Assembly (NCBI RefSeq): GCF_036867135.1
Contig: NZ_JBAJIJ010000001.1
Location: 806,001-870,000, forward strand
Reading direction: 5' to 3'
DNA from: Aeromicrobium sp. Sec7.5
GTDB taxonomy: Bacteria > Actinomycetota > Actinomycetes > Propionibacteriales > Nocardioidaceae
DNA length: 64,000 nucleotides
Shown here: positions 42,016 to 51,938 of the stretch, one piece after another
Position numbering within the stretch: position 1 is the first letter of the stretch
How the letters are laid out: each line of letters opens with the position of its first letter
Position numbers and translations under genes: made by a program
The notes under the pieces: generated by a model
The model's input: the letters and a program-made list of their open reading frames with translations, nothing else
Told to the model about the DNA's origin: nothing
Database searches by the model: none

Positions 42016-42399
42016 ATGATCGCCACCGGACTTGCTCTCACGGGCGTCGCCGCGCTCCTGCACGTCGTCATCTTCTACCTCGAGTCCGTCGTCTGGACCA
42101 CCAAGGCGCGCGCCGTGTTCGGCACGACGGCTGCGGAGGCCGAGGCGACGAAGGAGATGGCCTTCAACCAGGGCTTCTACAACCTGTTCCTCGCGATCGT
42201 CACGGCCGTGGGCATCGTCCTCGTCGCGGTCGACCAGAGGGAGGCTGGAGCAGCTCTCGTGCTGGCAGGAGCCGGATCGATGGCCGCCGCCGCAGCAGTG
42301 CTGCTGCTCACCTCGCCCGACAAGCGCGGTGCTGCGCTCAAGCAGGGCGTCCTGCCGCTCGCCGGCGTGGCCGTGCTGGTCGTCGGTCTGCTCACCTGA
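42016..42399 (+). CDS. DUF1304 membrane protein
   Basis: 127 aa with four hydrophobic segments (ALTGVAALLHVVIFYLESVVW, LFLAIVTAVGIVLVAV, AALVLAGAGSMAAAAAVLLL, GVLPLAGVAVLVVGLL). The N-terminal HVVIFYLESVVW, the NQGFYNLFLA motif and overall size match DUF1304. Function unknown. A ribosome site CAGGAG precedes the ATG. Its end overlaps the convergent MFS gene. Confidence 0.88.
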   Translation: MIATGLALTGVAALLHVVIFYLESVVWTTKARAVFGTTAAEAEATKEMAFNQGFYNLFLAIVTAVGIVLVAVDQREAGAALVLAGAGSMAAAAAVLLLTSPDKRGAALKQGVLPLAGVAVLVVGLLT

Positions 42400-43595
42400 C
42401 GGCGCCAGGCCCGCGCTGGGCGTGGGCCACGGTCGCGGCCACGATTCCGGCGAGCACCAGGATCCCGAGGGCGGCCTGGAGGCTCACCAGGTCCGAGAGG
42501 CCGCCGATCGCGGGTGAGGTGACGAGGAAGCCGATCCGCATGAGCCAGCCCAGGAGGGCGATGCCGGTGCCTTCGGCCAGCCCGGGGACACGCCCGGCCG
42601 CCGCGAAGGCCGCCGGCACGAGCGTCGCGCTGCCGAACCCGGCCAGCGCGAAGCCGACGAACACGAGCAGATAGCCGGGCGCGGCGACCACGAGCACGCC
42701 ACCGAGCGCGATCAGCAGGCCGCCGGCACGCGCCACGGGGGAGCGGCCCCACCGGTCGGTCATCGGGTCGCCGAGGAGGCGCCCGACGAACTGGGCACCG
42801 ATGGCGACCGTGAGTCCGAGACCGGCCGCCGCGGCTGGGGCACCGGCATCGCGGCCGAGATACAGCACCGACCAGCTGTTGGCGACCTCCTCGACGCTCG
42901 TGCCGGCGACGGCCAGCGCCACCAGGGGCAGGAGCAGGCGCCAGGGTCGGTGACGCGGGGTGCCGGGCCCGGACGACGCGCGGTCCTCCTCGGCCCGGAG
43001 GTCCTGGCTCACGTCGGACGGCACCGGCGAGTCGGCAGGCGATCACCGCGGCGACGGCCCAGACGACGCTGTTCACGATCATCTGCGTCGACACCGCGAC
43101 GTCGGCGGCCACGGCACCGGCACCGATGAGGCCGCCGGTGGCGGCACCGATCGACCACAGCGCGTGGAACGAGTTCACGGCGGACCGTCCTCGCCACTGC
43201 TCGACCAGCACGCCCTGAACGTTCTGGGCCGCGTCGACGACGGCATCGGTGGCTCCGGCCACGAGCATCGCCATCACGAACAGGGCCACACCGAGCCCGG
43301 CGTCGGCGCTCACGCCCGCGACCGCCATGCCCGCGGCCAGCGCGACCGACCCCACCGCGTTGGTGCGCAAGGTGCCGAACCGGCGGATGACGCGGCCGGC
43401 GAGCGCCGCCGCCAGCAGCGCCCCGGTCGGGAAGGCGACCACGACGAGCCCGAACTCGCTGTTGCTCAGCGCGAAGGCGGCCTTGATCTCGGGGTAGCGC
43501 GGCAGGAGCGCGGCGAACAGGACGCCGTTGGTGAAGAACATCAATGACACGCCCAGCCGGGCGCGGCGGGGCGTGGGGACGCGGGAGGTGCCCAT
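42392..43595 (-). pseudogene. MFS transporter, disrupted by a frameshift
   Basis: The N-terminal half reads from ATG 43595 (VSLMFFTNGVLFAALLPRY, GLVVVAFPTGALLAAALAG, GATDAVVDAAQN) to about 43030, where it loses MFS character. The C-terminal half continues in another frame from about 43024 (PLVALAVAGTSVEEVANSWSV-like, GAQFVGRLLGDPMTDRWGRSP) to stop 42392. Together they give about 400 aa and twelve segments of a YbjJ-like transporter. The break falls in the central cytoplasmic loop. A one-base indel (real or a sequencing error) is the simplest explanation; GTG 43024 could instead let the second half be translated alone. Substrate unknown. Confidence 0.75.
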
Positions 43596-43602
43596 CCGTG
43601 CC

Positions 43603-44949
43603 CTACAGGACCAGCGCGAGCACGATGACCGGCGGCAGTGACACCAGCGACGCGATGCTCGTGACCACCGTCATGGTCTTCAGGGCGCCCTGCGTCGTCA
43701 GGTTCAGCAGCGACTTGAACATCCAGAAGAAGTTGCTGTTGACCTGCAGCGCGAACATCGCGCCCGACGCGATCGCGAGACCGATCGCGATCGGGGCCAC
43801 GCCGGTCGAGCCGACGACGGGGCCGATGATGCCAGCGGCCGCGATGGCGGCCACGGACACCGAGCCGATCGCGAGGTGCAGCAGCGCCGCGATGAACCAG
43901 GCCAGCAGGATCGTGATCACGACGGGCGCACCAGCATCGGCGGAGAACAGGCTCGCGAGGGTCTGGTCCATGCCCGTCGCCGTGATGACCTCACCGAGGG
44001 ACCCGCCGATACCGGTGATGAGCAGGATCTCGCCGGTCGTCTTGAACCCGCCCGAGAGCGCCTCGTCGGTCGTCTCGCGGCCCGACTTCCAGCGCGAGAG
44101 CGTGTAGGCGCCCAGCAGGCCGATGAAGAGGGCGACCGCAGCGTTGCCGAGGAAGGCGATGAAGGGCGTCGAGAAGCCGGCGACGTCGGCGACCGCGCCG
44201 AAGGCGATGAGCACGAGTGGCACGAGGATCGGCAGGAGCAGGACCCCGAGCGGCAGGCCGGAATCGGCCTCCGCGGGAGCCGCCTCCTCCTCGACCTGTG
44301 CCTCCTCGCTTGCTTCTGGTTCCTCGTCGGTCGCAGGGTTCCAGTACCGGGTGCGCAGGAGGACCGCGAAGATCGCGGTCGTGAGGATCGCGGTGAGGGG
44401 CCCGAACAGCGTGCCGTAGAGGAGGTACTCACCGAGCTTGATGTCGAGCAGGCTCGCGATCGACACGGCAGCCAGGCCCGGGACGACGAAGACGTACCCG
44501 GCGAAGATCCCGGTGCCGATCGCACCGGACAGCAGCGCCAGTCCGTTTCGACCGACGTGCGGGGCCGAGGTGCGGGCGAGGGGCGCAGCGAGCACGACCT
44601 GCACGTCGACGTAGATCGAGGGGAAGATCGTCGACAGCGCCGCGGTGAGCGCGTACGGCAGACGGCGCGGACCCACGGCGCGCAGCAGCAGGTGCACGAG
44701 CTTGCGGAAGGCGCCGAGCGAGTGCAGGAGTGCCCCGATCGCCACGCCGAACCCGATCAGGAGTCCGACGTCGGCCATGATCGATCCGAACCCGGTCGTG
44801 ATGGCCTCGACGGTGTCGGCGAAGCCGACGCCGGACGCGAGACCGAGGTACAGCGAGGCGATGACCAGCGAGATCACCGGATCGACCTTGACGACGATGA
44901 TCAGGCCGATCGCGAGCACGATCGCGATCGCGGTGTGCAGGACCTCCAT
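43603..44949 (-). CDS. GntP-family permease (gluconate/organic acid)
   Basis: 448 aa, about 12 membrane segments. AIGLIIVVKVDPVISLVIASLYLGLASG at the N-terminus, FPSIYVDVQVVLAAPLAR and the C-terminal SNSNFFW-like VNSNFFWMFK are typical of GntP. An acidic, Glu-rich insert near residues 225-245 (EEPEASEEAQVEEEAAPAEA) is a cytoplasmic loop not usual in the family. ATG 44949 was chosen because of GGGGGGAAG upstream; the frame further out is noncoding. Family members take up gluconate or related acids by proton symport. No catabolic gene is adjacent. Confidence 0.9.
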   Translation of the reverse strand: MEVLHTAIAIVLAIGLIIVVKVDPVISLVIASLYLGLASGVGFADTVEAITTGFGSIMADVGLLIGFGVAIGALLHSLGAFRKLVHLLLRAVGPRRLPYALTAALSTIFPSIYVDVQVVLAAPLARTSAPHVGRNGLALLSGAIGTGIFAGYVFVVPGLAAVSIASLLDIKLGEYLLYGTLFGPLTAILTTAIFAVLLRTRYWNPATDEEPEASEEAQVEEEAAPAEADSGLPLGVLLLPILVPLVLIAFGAVADVAGFSTPFIAFLGNAAVALFIGLLGAYTLSRWKSGRETTDEALSGGFKTTGEILLITGIGGSLGEVITATGMDQTLASLFSADAGAPVVITILLAWFIAALLHLAIGSVSVAAIAAAGIIGPVVGSTGVAPIAIGLAIASGAMFALQVNSNFFWMFKSLLNLTTQGALKTMTVVTSIASLVSLPPVIVLALVL

Positions 44950-45100
44950 GCTGTCTTCCCCCCGGTGCAGACGTGGGCCGAGCGCCGTTGCTGCGACCCG
45001 GATCACACCCTGCCAGAGAGTCGCCGTGCGCGAGAGTCGGGCTCGAAGACGTCGCGGCCCTGTCGCCGGGAGCGGTTCCGTGAAAAAGTTCCGGTGCACG

Positions 45101-45127
45101 TGTCGATCCGGCGCCGGCCCGTTCGAC
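45101..45127 (+). promoter_or_regulatory. Likely ECF42-type promoter
   Basis: TGTCGA (45101-45106), 17 bases, then CGAC (45124-45127). This fits the TGTCGA/CGA(T/C) promoter described for ECF42 sigma factors in Streptomyces. It lies 47 bases before the DGPF gene. Confidence 0.65.
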
Positions 45128-45173
45128 GTCGGGGTGAAGGGCGAACCGATCGCCCACGTCGAAGGGGAACACC

Positions 45174-45599
45174 ATGAGCAAGTACATGCTGATCATGCGG
45201 AGCTCGGCCGAGGCGCTCGAGGCCTCGAAGGACCTGGACTTCGAGGAGGTCATCAACGCGATGGGCGCGTACAACGAGTCGATGATGAACGCCGGGGTCC
45301 TGGCGGGCGGCGAGGGCCTCACGGACGCGTCCGAAGGCTTCGTGGTCGACTTCGCGGGCGAGCAGCCCGTCGTGACCGACGGCCCGTACGGCGAGGTCCA
45401 CGAGCTGTTCAACGGCTTCTGGATCCTGTCGGTCGCCACGAAGGGGGAGGCCGTGGAGTGGGCCAAGCGGTGCCCCCTCGGCCCGGGATCGAAGCTCGAG
45501 GTGCGTCGCATCACCGACGAGTCGGACTTCGAGGACTTCGCCGACAACGAGTACGTCCAGAAGGAAGCCGGCTGGCGCGAGCAGCTCGGCACCGACTGA
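45174..45599 (+). CDS. YCII-related DGPF-type protein
   Basis: 141 aa of the YciI/DGPF family: MSKYMLIMRSSAEA at the N-terminus, GGEGLTDASEGFVV and VTDGPYGEVHELFNGFWIL, where DGPY takes the place of the usual DGPF motif. GuaA- or mono-oxygenase-like roles have been proposed for the family but its function is not established. These genes consistently accompany ECF42 sigma factors. It lies 4 bases before the sigma gene and has a good ribosome site (GAAGGGGA). Confidence 0.92.
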   Translation: MSKYMLIMRSSAEALEASKDLDFEEVINAMGAYNESMMNAGVLAGGEGLTDASEGFVVDFAGEQPVVTDGPYGEVHELFNGFWILSVATKGEAVEWAKRCPLGPGSKLEVRRITDESDFEDFADNEYVQKEAGWREQLGTD

Positions 45600-45603
45600 G
45601 CAC

Positions 45604-46917
45604 GTGACGGGTCACGAGGCGGGGCCAGACGGGACGGGGCCAGACGGGACGGGGCCAGACGGGACGGGGCCAGACGGGACGGGGGCGACACCGGGGATCG
45701 CCCGGACCGTCGACGCCGTCTGGCGCATCGAGGGCGCGAAGGTCGTGGCGACGGTGGCCCGCATGACGGGCGATCTCGCCCTGGCCGAGGACCTGGCCCA
45801 GGAGGCCGTCGCCGAGGCGCTCGAGCAGTGGTCGGCGCAGGGGGTTCCACGGAACCCGGCCGCCTGGCTCACGGCCGTCGCCAAGCGACGCGCGATCGAC
45901 GGCTTCCGTCGACGTGAACGGCTCGACGCCCGGCACGAGGCGATCGCCCGGGACCTGGGCGAGTCCGCCGAGGACGTCTGGGAGCCGATCGCCGACGACG
46001 GCCTCCGGCTGGTCTTCACCGCGTGTCACCCGGTCCTGTCCCGTGAGGCGCAGGTGGCGCTGACGCTGCGCGTCGTGGGCGGTCTCGGTAGCGACGAGAT
46101 CGCGCGGCTCTTCCTGGTGCCGACCGCCACGATGCAGCAGCGGATCGTGCGGGCCAAGCGCACCTTGACGGAGGCGCGGGTGCCGTTCGAGGTGCCCGAC
46201 CACACCGAGTGGGCCGGGCGGCTGGGTGCCGTGCTGAACGTCGTCTACCTGATCTTCACGGAGGGGTACGCCGCGACGTCGGGGGACCGGTGGGTGCGCC
46301 GCGAGCTCGCCGACGAGGCCCTGCGCCTGGGGCGTCTGGTCGGCGCGTTGGTGCCGGGGGAGCCGGAGCCCTGGGGCCTGGTCGCGTTGATGGAGATCCA
46401 GTCGTCGCGCTTCGCGTCGCGGTCGGACGCCTCCGGGGCGCCGATGCTCCTGGCCGACCAGGACCGCCGACGCTGGGACCGCAACGCCATCACCCGTGGC
46501 CGGGCCGCCCTCGCCCGGTCCGATGTCGCCGCGCGGGGCCGGGGTCCGTACGCCCTGCAGGCCGCGATCGCCGAGTGCCATGCCGTGGCTCCATCGGTCG
46601 ACGACACCGACTGGGACCGCATCGTGGTGCTCTACGAGGCACTCGGTCGGGTGGCGCCCAACCCGGTCGTCGACCTCAACCGTGCCGTCGCCGTGTCGAT
46701 GGCCCAGGACGCGGCGGCGGCCCTGGTCATCGTCGACGAGCTGGTGGAGGCCGGGGCGCTGACGGGATCGCACCTGCTCCCGAGCGTGCGCGGCGAGCTC
46801 CTGGCGCGGATGGAGCGCCGCGAGGAGGCGAGGGTCGAGCTGCTCACTGCCGCGTCGCTGGCGCGCAACGACCGAGAGCGCGCCGTGCTCGAGGCCAAGG
46901 CCGCCGGCCTGCGCTGA
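45604..46917 (+). CDS. ECF42-group RNA polymerase sigma factor (DUF6596 C-terminus)
   Basis: 437 aa. Sigma region 2: VWRIEGAKVVATVARMTGDLALAEDLAQEAVAEAL (outline ends at LAEDLAQEA) with DGFRRRERL. Region 4: LRVVGGLGSDEIARLFLVP with MQQRIVRAKRTL. A roughly 200-residue C-terminal extension, PNPVVDLNRAVAVSMAQD and related helices, is the TPR-like part that replaces an anti-sigma factor in ECF42. An unusual N-terminus carries four copies of GPDGT encoded by a perfect 15-bp tandem repeat. It is coupled to the DGPF gene, whose promoter it probably recognises. The GTG start follows that gene's stop by 4 bases. Confidence 0.92.
   Translation: MTGHEAGPDGTGPDGTGPDGTGPDGTGATPGIARTVDAVWRIEGAKVVATVARMTGDLALAEDLAQEAVAEALEQWSAQGVPRNPAAWLTAVAKRRAIDGFRRRERLDARHEAIARDLGESAEDVWEPIADDGLRLVFTACHPVLSREAQVALTLRVVGGLGSDEIARLFLVPTATMQQRIVRAKRTLTEARVPFEVPDHTEWAGRLGAVLNVVYLIFTEGYAATSGDRWVRRELADEALRLGRLVGALVPGEPEPWGLVALMEIQSSRFASRSDASGAPMLLADQDRRRWDRNAITRGRAALARSDVAARGRGPYALQAAIAECHAVAPSVDDTDWDRIVVLYEALGRVAPNPVVDLNRAVAVSMAQDAAAALVIVDELVEAGALTGSHLLPSVRGELLARMERREEARVELLTAASLARNDRERAVLEAKAAGLR
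45622..45681 (+). repeat. 15-bp perfect tandem repeat, four copies, in the sigma gene
   Basis: The unit GGGCCAGACGGGACG is repeated four times without a change and codes GPDGT each time. Because it is a multiple of three, slippage changes length but keeps frame. Confidence 0.95.
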
Positions 46918-46967
46918 GCGGCATCACTCGTGCCGAGCCGTGGCACGCGCCACGTCGGGCCGCCGGG

Positions 46968-48059
46968 TCAGGCGAGGGCGGGGTAGTCCGTGTAGCCCTC
47001 GGCGCCGCCGCCGTAGAAGGTCGACGGGTTCGGCTCGTTGAGGTCGGCGCCCTGCTCCAGGCGCTCGGCGAGGTCGGGGTTGGCGATGTACGGACGTCCG
47101 AACGCGACGGCGTCGATGTGTCCGGCCGCGAGCAGGCGGTCGGCCTTCTCGGTCGTGTAGGCGCCGGCGCCCACGATCGGGCCCGGGAACGCCTCGCGCA
47201 GCGCGACGCGGAACGCGTCGTCGAGCTCGGGGCCCCCGACCCAGTCGGGCTCGGAGAGGTGCAGGAAGGCCAGCTGGCGCCGGGAGAGCTCGCGGGCCAG
47301 GTGCAGACCGGTGTCACCGCCCTCGAGGTCGTCGAGACCGTTGAAGGACCCGATCGGCGAGACCCGGACGCCGACCCGGTCGGCACTCCACGCGTCGACC
47401 ACCGCGTCGACCACCTCGAGAGCCAGCCGGACCCGGTTCTCGACCGGTCCGCCGTACTCGTCGTCGCGGTGGTTGCTGACCTCGCTGATGAACTGGTGCA
47501 GGAGGTAGCCGTGGGCGGCGTGGACCTCGACCGCGTCGAATCCCGCCTCGCGGGCGTTCTCGGTCGCGCGCCGGTAGTCCTCGATCGTCTGGGCGATGCC
47601 CTCGGTCGTCAGGGCCTGCGGGGTCGGGCAGTTGACGCGGGTCGGACGGCCGTCCTCGCCGCGGACCGTGGTGCGGTTGCGGTACGGCTCGGCCGACGCC
47701 GAGACGGGCGGCTGGCCCCCGTGGAACGACTCGTGCGACACGCGGCCGACGTGCCAGAGCTGAGCGGCGATGCGCCCGCCGGCCTCGTGCACGGCGTCGG
47801 TGATGCGCCGCCAGCCGGCGACCTGCTCGGAGGAGTAGATGCCGGGGGTGTCCATGTACCCCTTGCCCCACGTCGAGACCTGCGTCGCCTCCGAGAAGAT
47901 CAGGCCGGCACCCGCCCGCTGCGCGTAGTAGTCGCGCATGAGGTCGTTCGGCACGTCGCCCGGCGGGGTGGCCCGCATACGGGTCAAGGGCGCCATCAGT
48001 ACGCGGTTGGGGAGCTCGACGGCTCCGAGGGTCACGGGGGAGAAGAGGCTCGGGGTCAC
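46968..48059 (-). CDS. Old-yellow-enzyme family alkene reductase (NemA-like)
   Basis: 363 aa from GTG 48059; a TTG at 48071 (MYDDVTP) is an alternative but overlaps the ABC-F stop and has its ribosome site right against it. The FMN-barrel blocks are clear: LPNRVLMAPLTRMRA, EATQVSTWGKGYMDTPGIYS, IAAQLWHVGRVSH, VEVHAAHGYLLHQF with the substrate-binding His pair, and IVGAGAYTTEKADRLLAAGH with AFGRPYIANPDL. NADPH-dependent reduction of activated C=C bonds is the family activity. It follows the ABC-F gene by four bases. Confidence 0.9.
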   Translation of the reverse strand: MTPSLFSPVTLGAVELPNRVLMAPLTRMRATPPGDVPNDLMRDYYAQRAGAGLIFSEATQVSTWGKGYMDTPGIYSSEQVAGWRRITDAVHEAGGRIAAQLWHVGRVSHESFHGGQPPVSASAEPYRNRTTVRGEDGRPTRVNCPTPQALTTEGIAQTIEDYRRATENAREAGFDAVEVHAAHGYLLHQFISEVSNHRDDEYGGPVENRVRLALEVVDAVVDAWSADRVGVRVSPIGSFNGLDDLEGGDTGLHLARELSRRQLAFLHLSEPDWVGGPELDDAFRVALREAFPGPIVGAGAYTTEKADRLLAAGHIDAVAFGRPYIANPDLAERLEQGADLNEPNPSTFYGGGAEGYTDYPALA

Positions 48060-48063
48060 GTCG

Positions 48064-49701
48064 TCATACAACCCCCCGGTCCGCCGCGGGTATTCCCGCG
48101 ACCCCGGGGCCGGCCACCTCGGCCAGACCGTCCTCGGTGAGCTCGAGCCACCGATCGATGCCGAGCCTGGTCAGGAACGCGTCGTCGTGACTCACCACGA
48201 CGAGTCCGGAGCGACTCGACGACAGCGCCGACACCAGGGCGTCGACGGAGTCGAGATCGAGGTTGTTGGTGGGCTCGTCGAGCACCAGCAGCTCGTGCGC
48301 CGGCTCGGCGAGCAGGAGCCGGGCCAGCGCGACCCGGAACCGTTCGCCACCCGACAGCGTGCCGACCGGGCGAGCGACCTCGGGGTCGCGCAGGAGGAAT
48401 CGGGCGAGCTGCCCCCGCACCCGCCCCGGCGGCGCCTCGGGGCAGGCGACCCGCACCGTCTCGAGCACGCTGACGTCGTCGTCGAGGTCGTCGAGCCGCT
48501 GGTCGAGGTGACCGATGCGCTCGGTGAGCGCCACGGCCCGCACCGCGCCCGCGGGCTCCGCGCCGTCGACGAGCTGACGGAGCAACCGGGTCTTGCCGAT
48601 CCCGTTGCGGCCGAGGAGGGCGACCCGCTCGGTGCCGCGCAGCTCGATGACGGTCTCACCGCTCGTCAGCTCGACGAGGCGTCGACGCGGCGACAGTGCG
48701 GGATCGGGCAGGTCGATCCGGATCGACCGGTCCTCCCGCACCGCACCCGCCGCCGCGTCCACGGCCCCGTGGGCCTCCTCGATCCGGGCCTGCTGCGTGC
48801 CGCGCACCTTGGCCATGGAGTTCTCGGACGTGGACTTGCGGGTGTTCAGCAGGATCTTCGGTACCCGCTTCTCGCGCGCGGCCTTGGCACCTGCCTTGCT
48901 GCGGTGCGCGAGCCGCGTCTCGACCTCCTGGCTCTGCCGCTTCTCGGCCCGCAGCTTCTGCTCCGCGGTCCGCAGGGTCTGCTCGGCCGCCTCCTGCTCC
49001 GCGGCGAGGTGCTCCCGCCACGCCGTGAACCCGCCCCCGAACGTCGTCAGCCCCCGCCCGTGGAGCTCGGTCGTGGCGTCCATGCGGTCCAGCAGGGCGA
49101 CGTCGTGGCTCACGACGACCAGCGCGCCCGGCCAGTCGGACACGAGGTCGTGCACCCGGGCCCGCGTGCTGCGGTCCAGGTTGTTGGTGGGCTCGTCGAG
49201 CACGGTCACGTCGGCGGCGGCCTTCCGCAGCCCCGTGAGGGCCGCCAGGACGATCTCGCCGCCGCTCAACGTCGTGAGGGGTCGCTCGAGCGTGAGGGCG
49301 GAGAGCCCGATGCCGGCGAGATCGGCAGCGCTGCGCTCGTGGACGTCCCAGGCGTCGCCGACGGCGTCGAAGTGCGACGGGTCGGTGCTGCCGGTCTCGA
49401 TCGCCGCGAGGGCCTCGACGACCGTCCGGACCCCGAGCAGGTCGGCGACGGTCGCACCGGGCCGGCGGTGGACGAACTGGTCGAGGTGCGCCACCGTGCC
49501 CTCGACCGCGATGGTCCCCCGGGCCGGCGCGAGGTCGCCCAGCACGAGTCGGAGCAGGGTGGACTTGCCGACGCCGTTGGCGCCGACGAGGCCCGTCCGG
49601 CCCCGACCGAACGTGCCGGAGACACCCTCCAGCACGGTCGTGCCGTCAGGCCAGGTGAAGGTGACGCCGTCGAGCACGACGGCAGGATGGATCGAGGACA
49701 T
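48064..49701 (-). CDS. ABC-F family ATPase
   Basis: 545 aa with two ABC domains and no membrane segment. First domain: Walker A GANGVGKST, signature LSGGE; second: Walker A GRNGIGKT, signature LSGGERFRVAL, Walker B LLVLDEPTNNLDLDS. The inter-domain arm (residues about 215-265) is short and basic. ABC-F proteins act at the ribosome, as housekeeping EttA-like factors or as antibiotic-resistance factors; this subgroup is not identified. It probably shares a transcript with the ene-reductase downstream. Confidence 0.93.
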   Translation of the reverse strand: MSSIHPAVVLDGVTFTWPDGTTVLEGVSGTFGRGRTGLVGANGVGKSTLLRLVLGDLAPARGTIAVEGTVAHLDQFVHRRPGATVADLLGVRTVVEALAAIETGSTDPSHFDAVGDAWDVHERSAADLAGIGLSALTLERPLTTLSGGEIVLAALTGLRKAAADVTVLDEPTNNLDRSTRARVHDLVSDWPGALVVVSHDVALLDRMDATTELHGRGLTTFGGGFTAWREHLAAEQEAAEQTLRTAEQKLRAEKRQSQEVETRLAHRSKAGAKAAREKRVPKILLNTRKSTSENSMAKVRGTQQARIEEAHGAVDAAAGAVREDRSIRIDLPDPALSPRRRLVELTSGETVIELRGTERVALLGRNGIGKTRLLRQLVDGAEPAGAVRAVALTERIGHLDQRLDDLDDDVSVLETVRVACPEAPPGRVRGQLARFLLRDPEVARPVGTLSGGERFRVALARLLLAEPAHELLVLDEPTNNLDLDSVDALVSALSSSRSGLVVVSHDDAFLTRLGIDRWLELTEDGLAEVAGPGVAGIPAADRGVV

Positions 49702-49931
49702 GGGGCTCCCGGTGGGTCAGTCGAGCGCTGACCGTGGAACCCGTCCCGCGAGAGGGGTGGATCGACGACGTCAGCGCGTGGAACGCGGCAGATGACGGTC
49801 GGCGAACTTCACCTGAGACCTCTTCGATCGGGAGTGGGACGGGTCCACGATACGCGCGCGACGCGACCGTGGCCAGACCGTTCTCCGAGGGTGGCGGACG
49901 AGAACCCTCACGCGTGACCGTGACCTACGTC

Positions 49932-49943
49932 ACGTCCGGACGT
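49932..49943. promoter_or_regulatory. 12-bp perfect palindrome before the TIGR03767 gene
   Basis: ACGTCCGGACGT is fully self-complementary and lies 9 bases before GTG 49953, in the 250-bp region shared with the divergent ABC-F gene. It may be an operator. Nothing else was recognised in this region. Confidence 0.4.
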
Positions 49944-49952
49944 TGAGAGGAC

Positions 49953-51869
49953 GTGGACATCTCCCGTCGTTCCGTGATCCAGAGGGGCGCCCTCGGTGCC
50001 GTCGTCGTGGTGGGCAGCCAGGTGCTGGGACCGCTCGCCGCCCGTGCCGTGTCGCCAGCGCGTGTCGCCCTGGGCCAGTCCGGCACCGTCGCGCGCAGCA
50101 CGCTGCAGTCGACCTTCGTTCCCGGTGCGCCGAACGCGCGGGGCTACCGCAGCGTCGTGATCGCCGCCCCCGACCCGCACGTCGTGCGCACCGACCTCGG
50201 CGTCGCGGCCGGGGCCGGACGCGCCGCTGGTCGCGTGCACCAGGCCACGTTCGTGCAGCTCAGCGACGTGCACGTCGTGGACCACCAGTCACCGGCGCGC
50301 CTGGAGTGGTTCGACCGCTTCGACGACCCCGGCACGTCGGGTGCTCCCACGATCGGCCTGTTCAGCTCGGCCTACCGTCCGCAGGAGATCCTCTCGGCCC
50401 AGGTCGCCGACGCCATGGTGCGGGCGATCAACGCCCTGGGGTCCGGGCCGGTCCTCGGCAACTCGCTGCAGTTCGCGATCCAGACGGGCGACAACTCCGA
50501 CAACAGCCAGCTCAACGAGATCCGCTGGAACATCGACGTCCTCGACGGGAGCCCGATCACGCCCGACAGCGGTGACCCCAACCGGTACGAGGGCGTCGCC
50601 GACCAGGAGGCCCTGACCTACGACACGCACTACTGGCACCCCGACGGCTCCCCGGCGGGTCGTGCGGACGACGACTACCGCGAGGACTTCGGCTACCCGA
50701 CCGTCCCCGGCCTGCTCGACGCGGCGCGCGCCCCGTTCGACGCCGAGGGACTCGGGGTCCCGTGGTACTCGGTGTACGGCAACCACGACGGACTGGTCCA
50801 GGGGCTCTTCCCGGCCGGCGCCGTGCCGTTCGGCCTGATCTCGACGGGCAACCTCAAGGTCGTCTCGCCGCCGCTCGGGGTCTCGCAGGCAAACCTGCTG
50901 GATGCCGTCACACGGCTCGACCTCGGCGTCCTCCTGCAGGGTCTGAACCTCGGGGTCGGCGCTCGACTCGTGACGGCCGACCAGAGGCGCCGGCTGCTGA
51001 CCCGCAAGGAGGTCGTGGCGGAGCACTTCACCACCACCGGCACGCCCGTGGGCCACGGCTTCACCGCCCAGAACCGCACGGCCGGCACGGCGTACTACAC
51101 GTTCGACCGGGGGGACGTCCGCATGGTCGTGCTCGACACGGTCAACCCCAACGGCTACTCCGACGGGTCGCTCGACGACACTCAGTTCGCCTGGCTGAAG
51201 CAGGTCGTCGACGCCACGACCGACAAGGCCGTCGTGCTGTTCAGCCACCACACCTCGGACTCGATGGGCAACCCGCTCCAGGGGCTCGGTGGCGACGTCA
51301 GGACCCGGGTGCTCGGTCCGGCCGTCGTGAGCTATCTGCTCGGCAAGCCCCAGGTCATCGCCTGGGTCAACGGGCACACGCACAAGAACCGCGTGATCCA
51401 GCACCCGAGGGCCGACGGCTCGGGTGGCTTCTGGGAGATCAACACGGCCGCACACATTGACTTCCCGCAGCAGGCGCGGGTCATCGAGATCGCCGACAAC
51501 GGCGACGGGACCTGGTCGATCTTCGCCACGCTCCTCGACCACGCGGCCCCCGCAGCCTTCGACGGTGACCTCGGCAACCCGGTCTCGCTCGCAGCGCTCT
51601 CGCGTGAGCTGTCGGCGAACGACCCCCAGTCCGACCTGGTGACGGCGCGGGGCGACGCGGCCTCGCGCAACGTCGAGCTCCTCGTCCAGCGTCCGCCGGG
51701 TCTCGGCGGGGCCCCGGTCGTCGTCCCGGGCACCGTCACGACCCCGACCCCGACCCCGACAACTCCAGCTCCGGCCCCGACCGGGGCGGCACCGCTCGCC
51801 GGGCTCCAGGGCGTGCTGGCGTCACTGCTCAACACCCTCACCGGCGGGCTGTTCGGCCTGCGGCGCTAG
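49953..51869 (+). CDS. Secreted metallophosphoesterase, TIGR03767 family
   Basis: 638 aa. The N-terminus carries a twin-arginine-type signal ([20 protein letters not shown]), suggesting export of a folded, metal-loaded enzyme. Metallophosphoesterase ligands: [30 protein letters not shown] and INGHTHKN-like VNGHTHKN. The [13 protein letters not shown] block is typical of TIGR03767. A Pro/Thr linker (about residues 590-610) and a hydrophobic helix ([15 protein letters not shown]) at the end could anchor it. The substrate is unknown. Confidence 0.9.
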   Translation: MDISRRSVIQRGALGAVVVVGSQVLGPLAARAVSPARVALGQSGTVARSTLQSTFVPGAPNARGYRSVVIAAPDPHVVRTDLGVAAGAGRAAGRVHQATFVQLSDVHVVDHQSPARLEWFDRFDDPGTSGAPTIGLFSSAYRPQEILSAQVADAMVRAINALGSGPVLGNSLQFAIQTGDNSDNSQLNEIRWNIDVLDGSPITPDSGDPNRYEGVADQEALTYDTHYWHPDGSPAGRADDDYREDFGYPTVPGLLDAARAPFDAEGLGVPWYSVYGNHDGLVQGLFPAGAVPFGLISTGNLKVVSPPLGVSQANLLDAVTRLDLGVLLQGLNLGVGARLVTADQRRRLLTRKEVVAEHFTTTGTPVGHGFTAQNRTAGTAYYTFDRGDVRMVVLDTVNPNGYSDGSLDDTQFAWLKQVVDATTDKAVVLFSHHTSDSMGNPLQGLGGDVRTRVLGPAVVSYLLGKPQVIAWVNGHTHKNRVIQHPRADGSGGFWEINTAAHIDFPQQARVIEIADNGDGTWSIFATLLDHAAPAAFDGDLGNPVSLAALSRELSANDPQSDLVTARGDAASRNVELLVQRPPGLGGAPVVVPGTVTTPTPTPTTPAPAPTGAAPLAGLQGVLASLLNTLTGGLFGLRR

Positions 51870-51938
51870 GGCTCGGCCGCCGGCCGATCTGGTGGGCCCG
51901 GAGGACAAGCGGCCACGGACGAACCACCGGGGCGGGGG

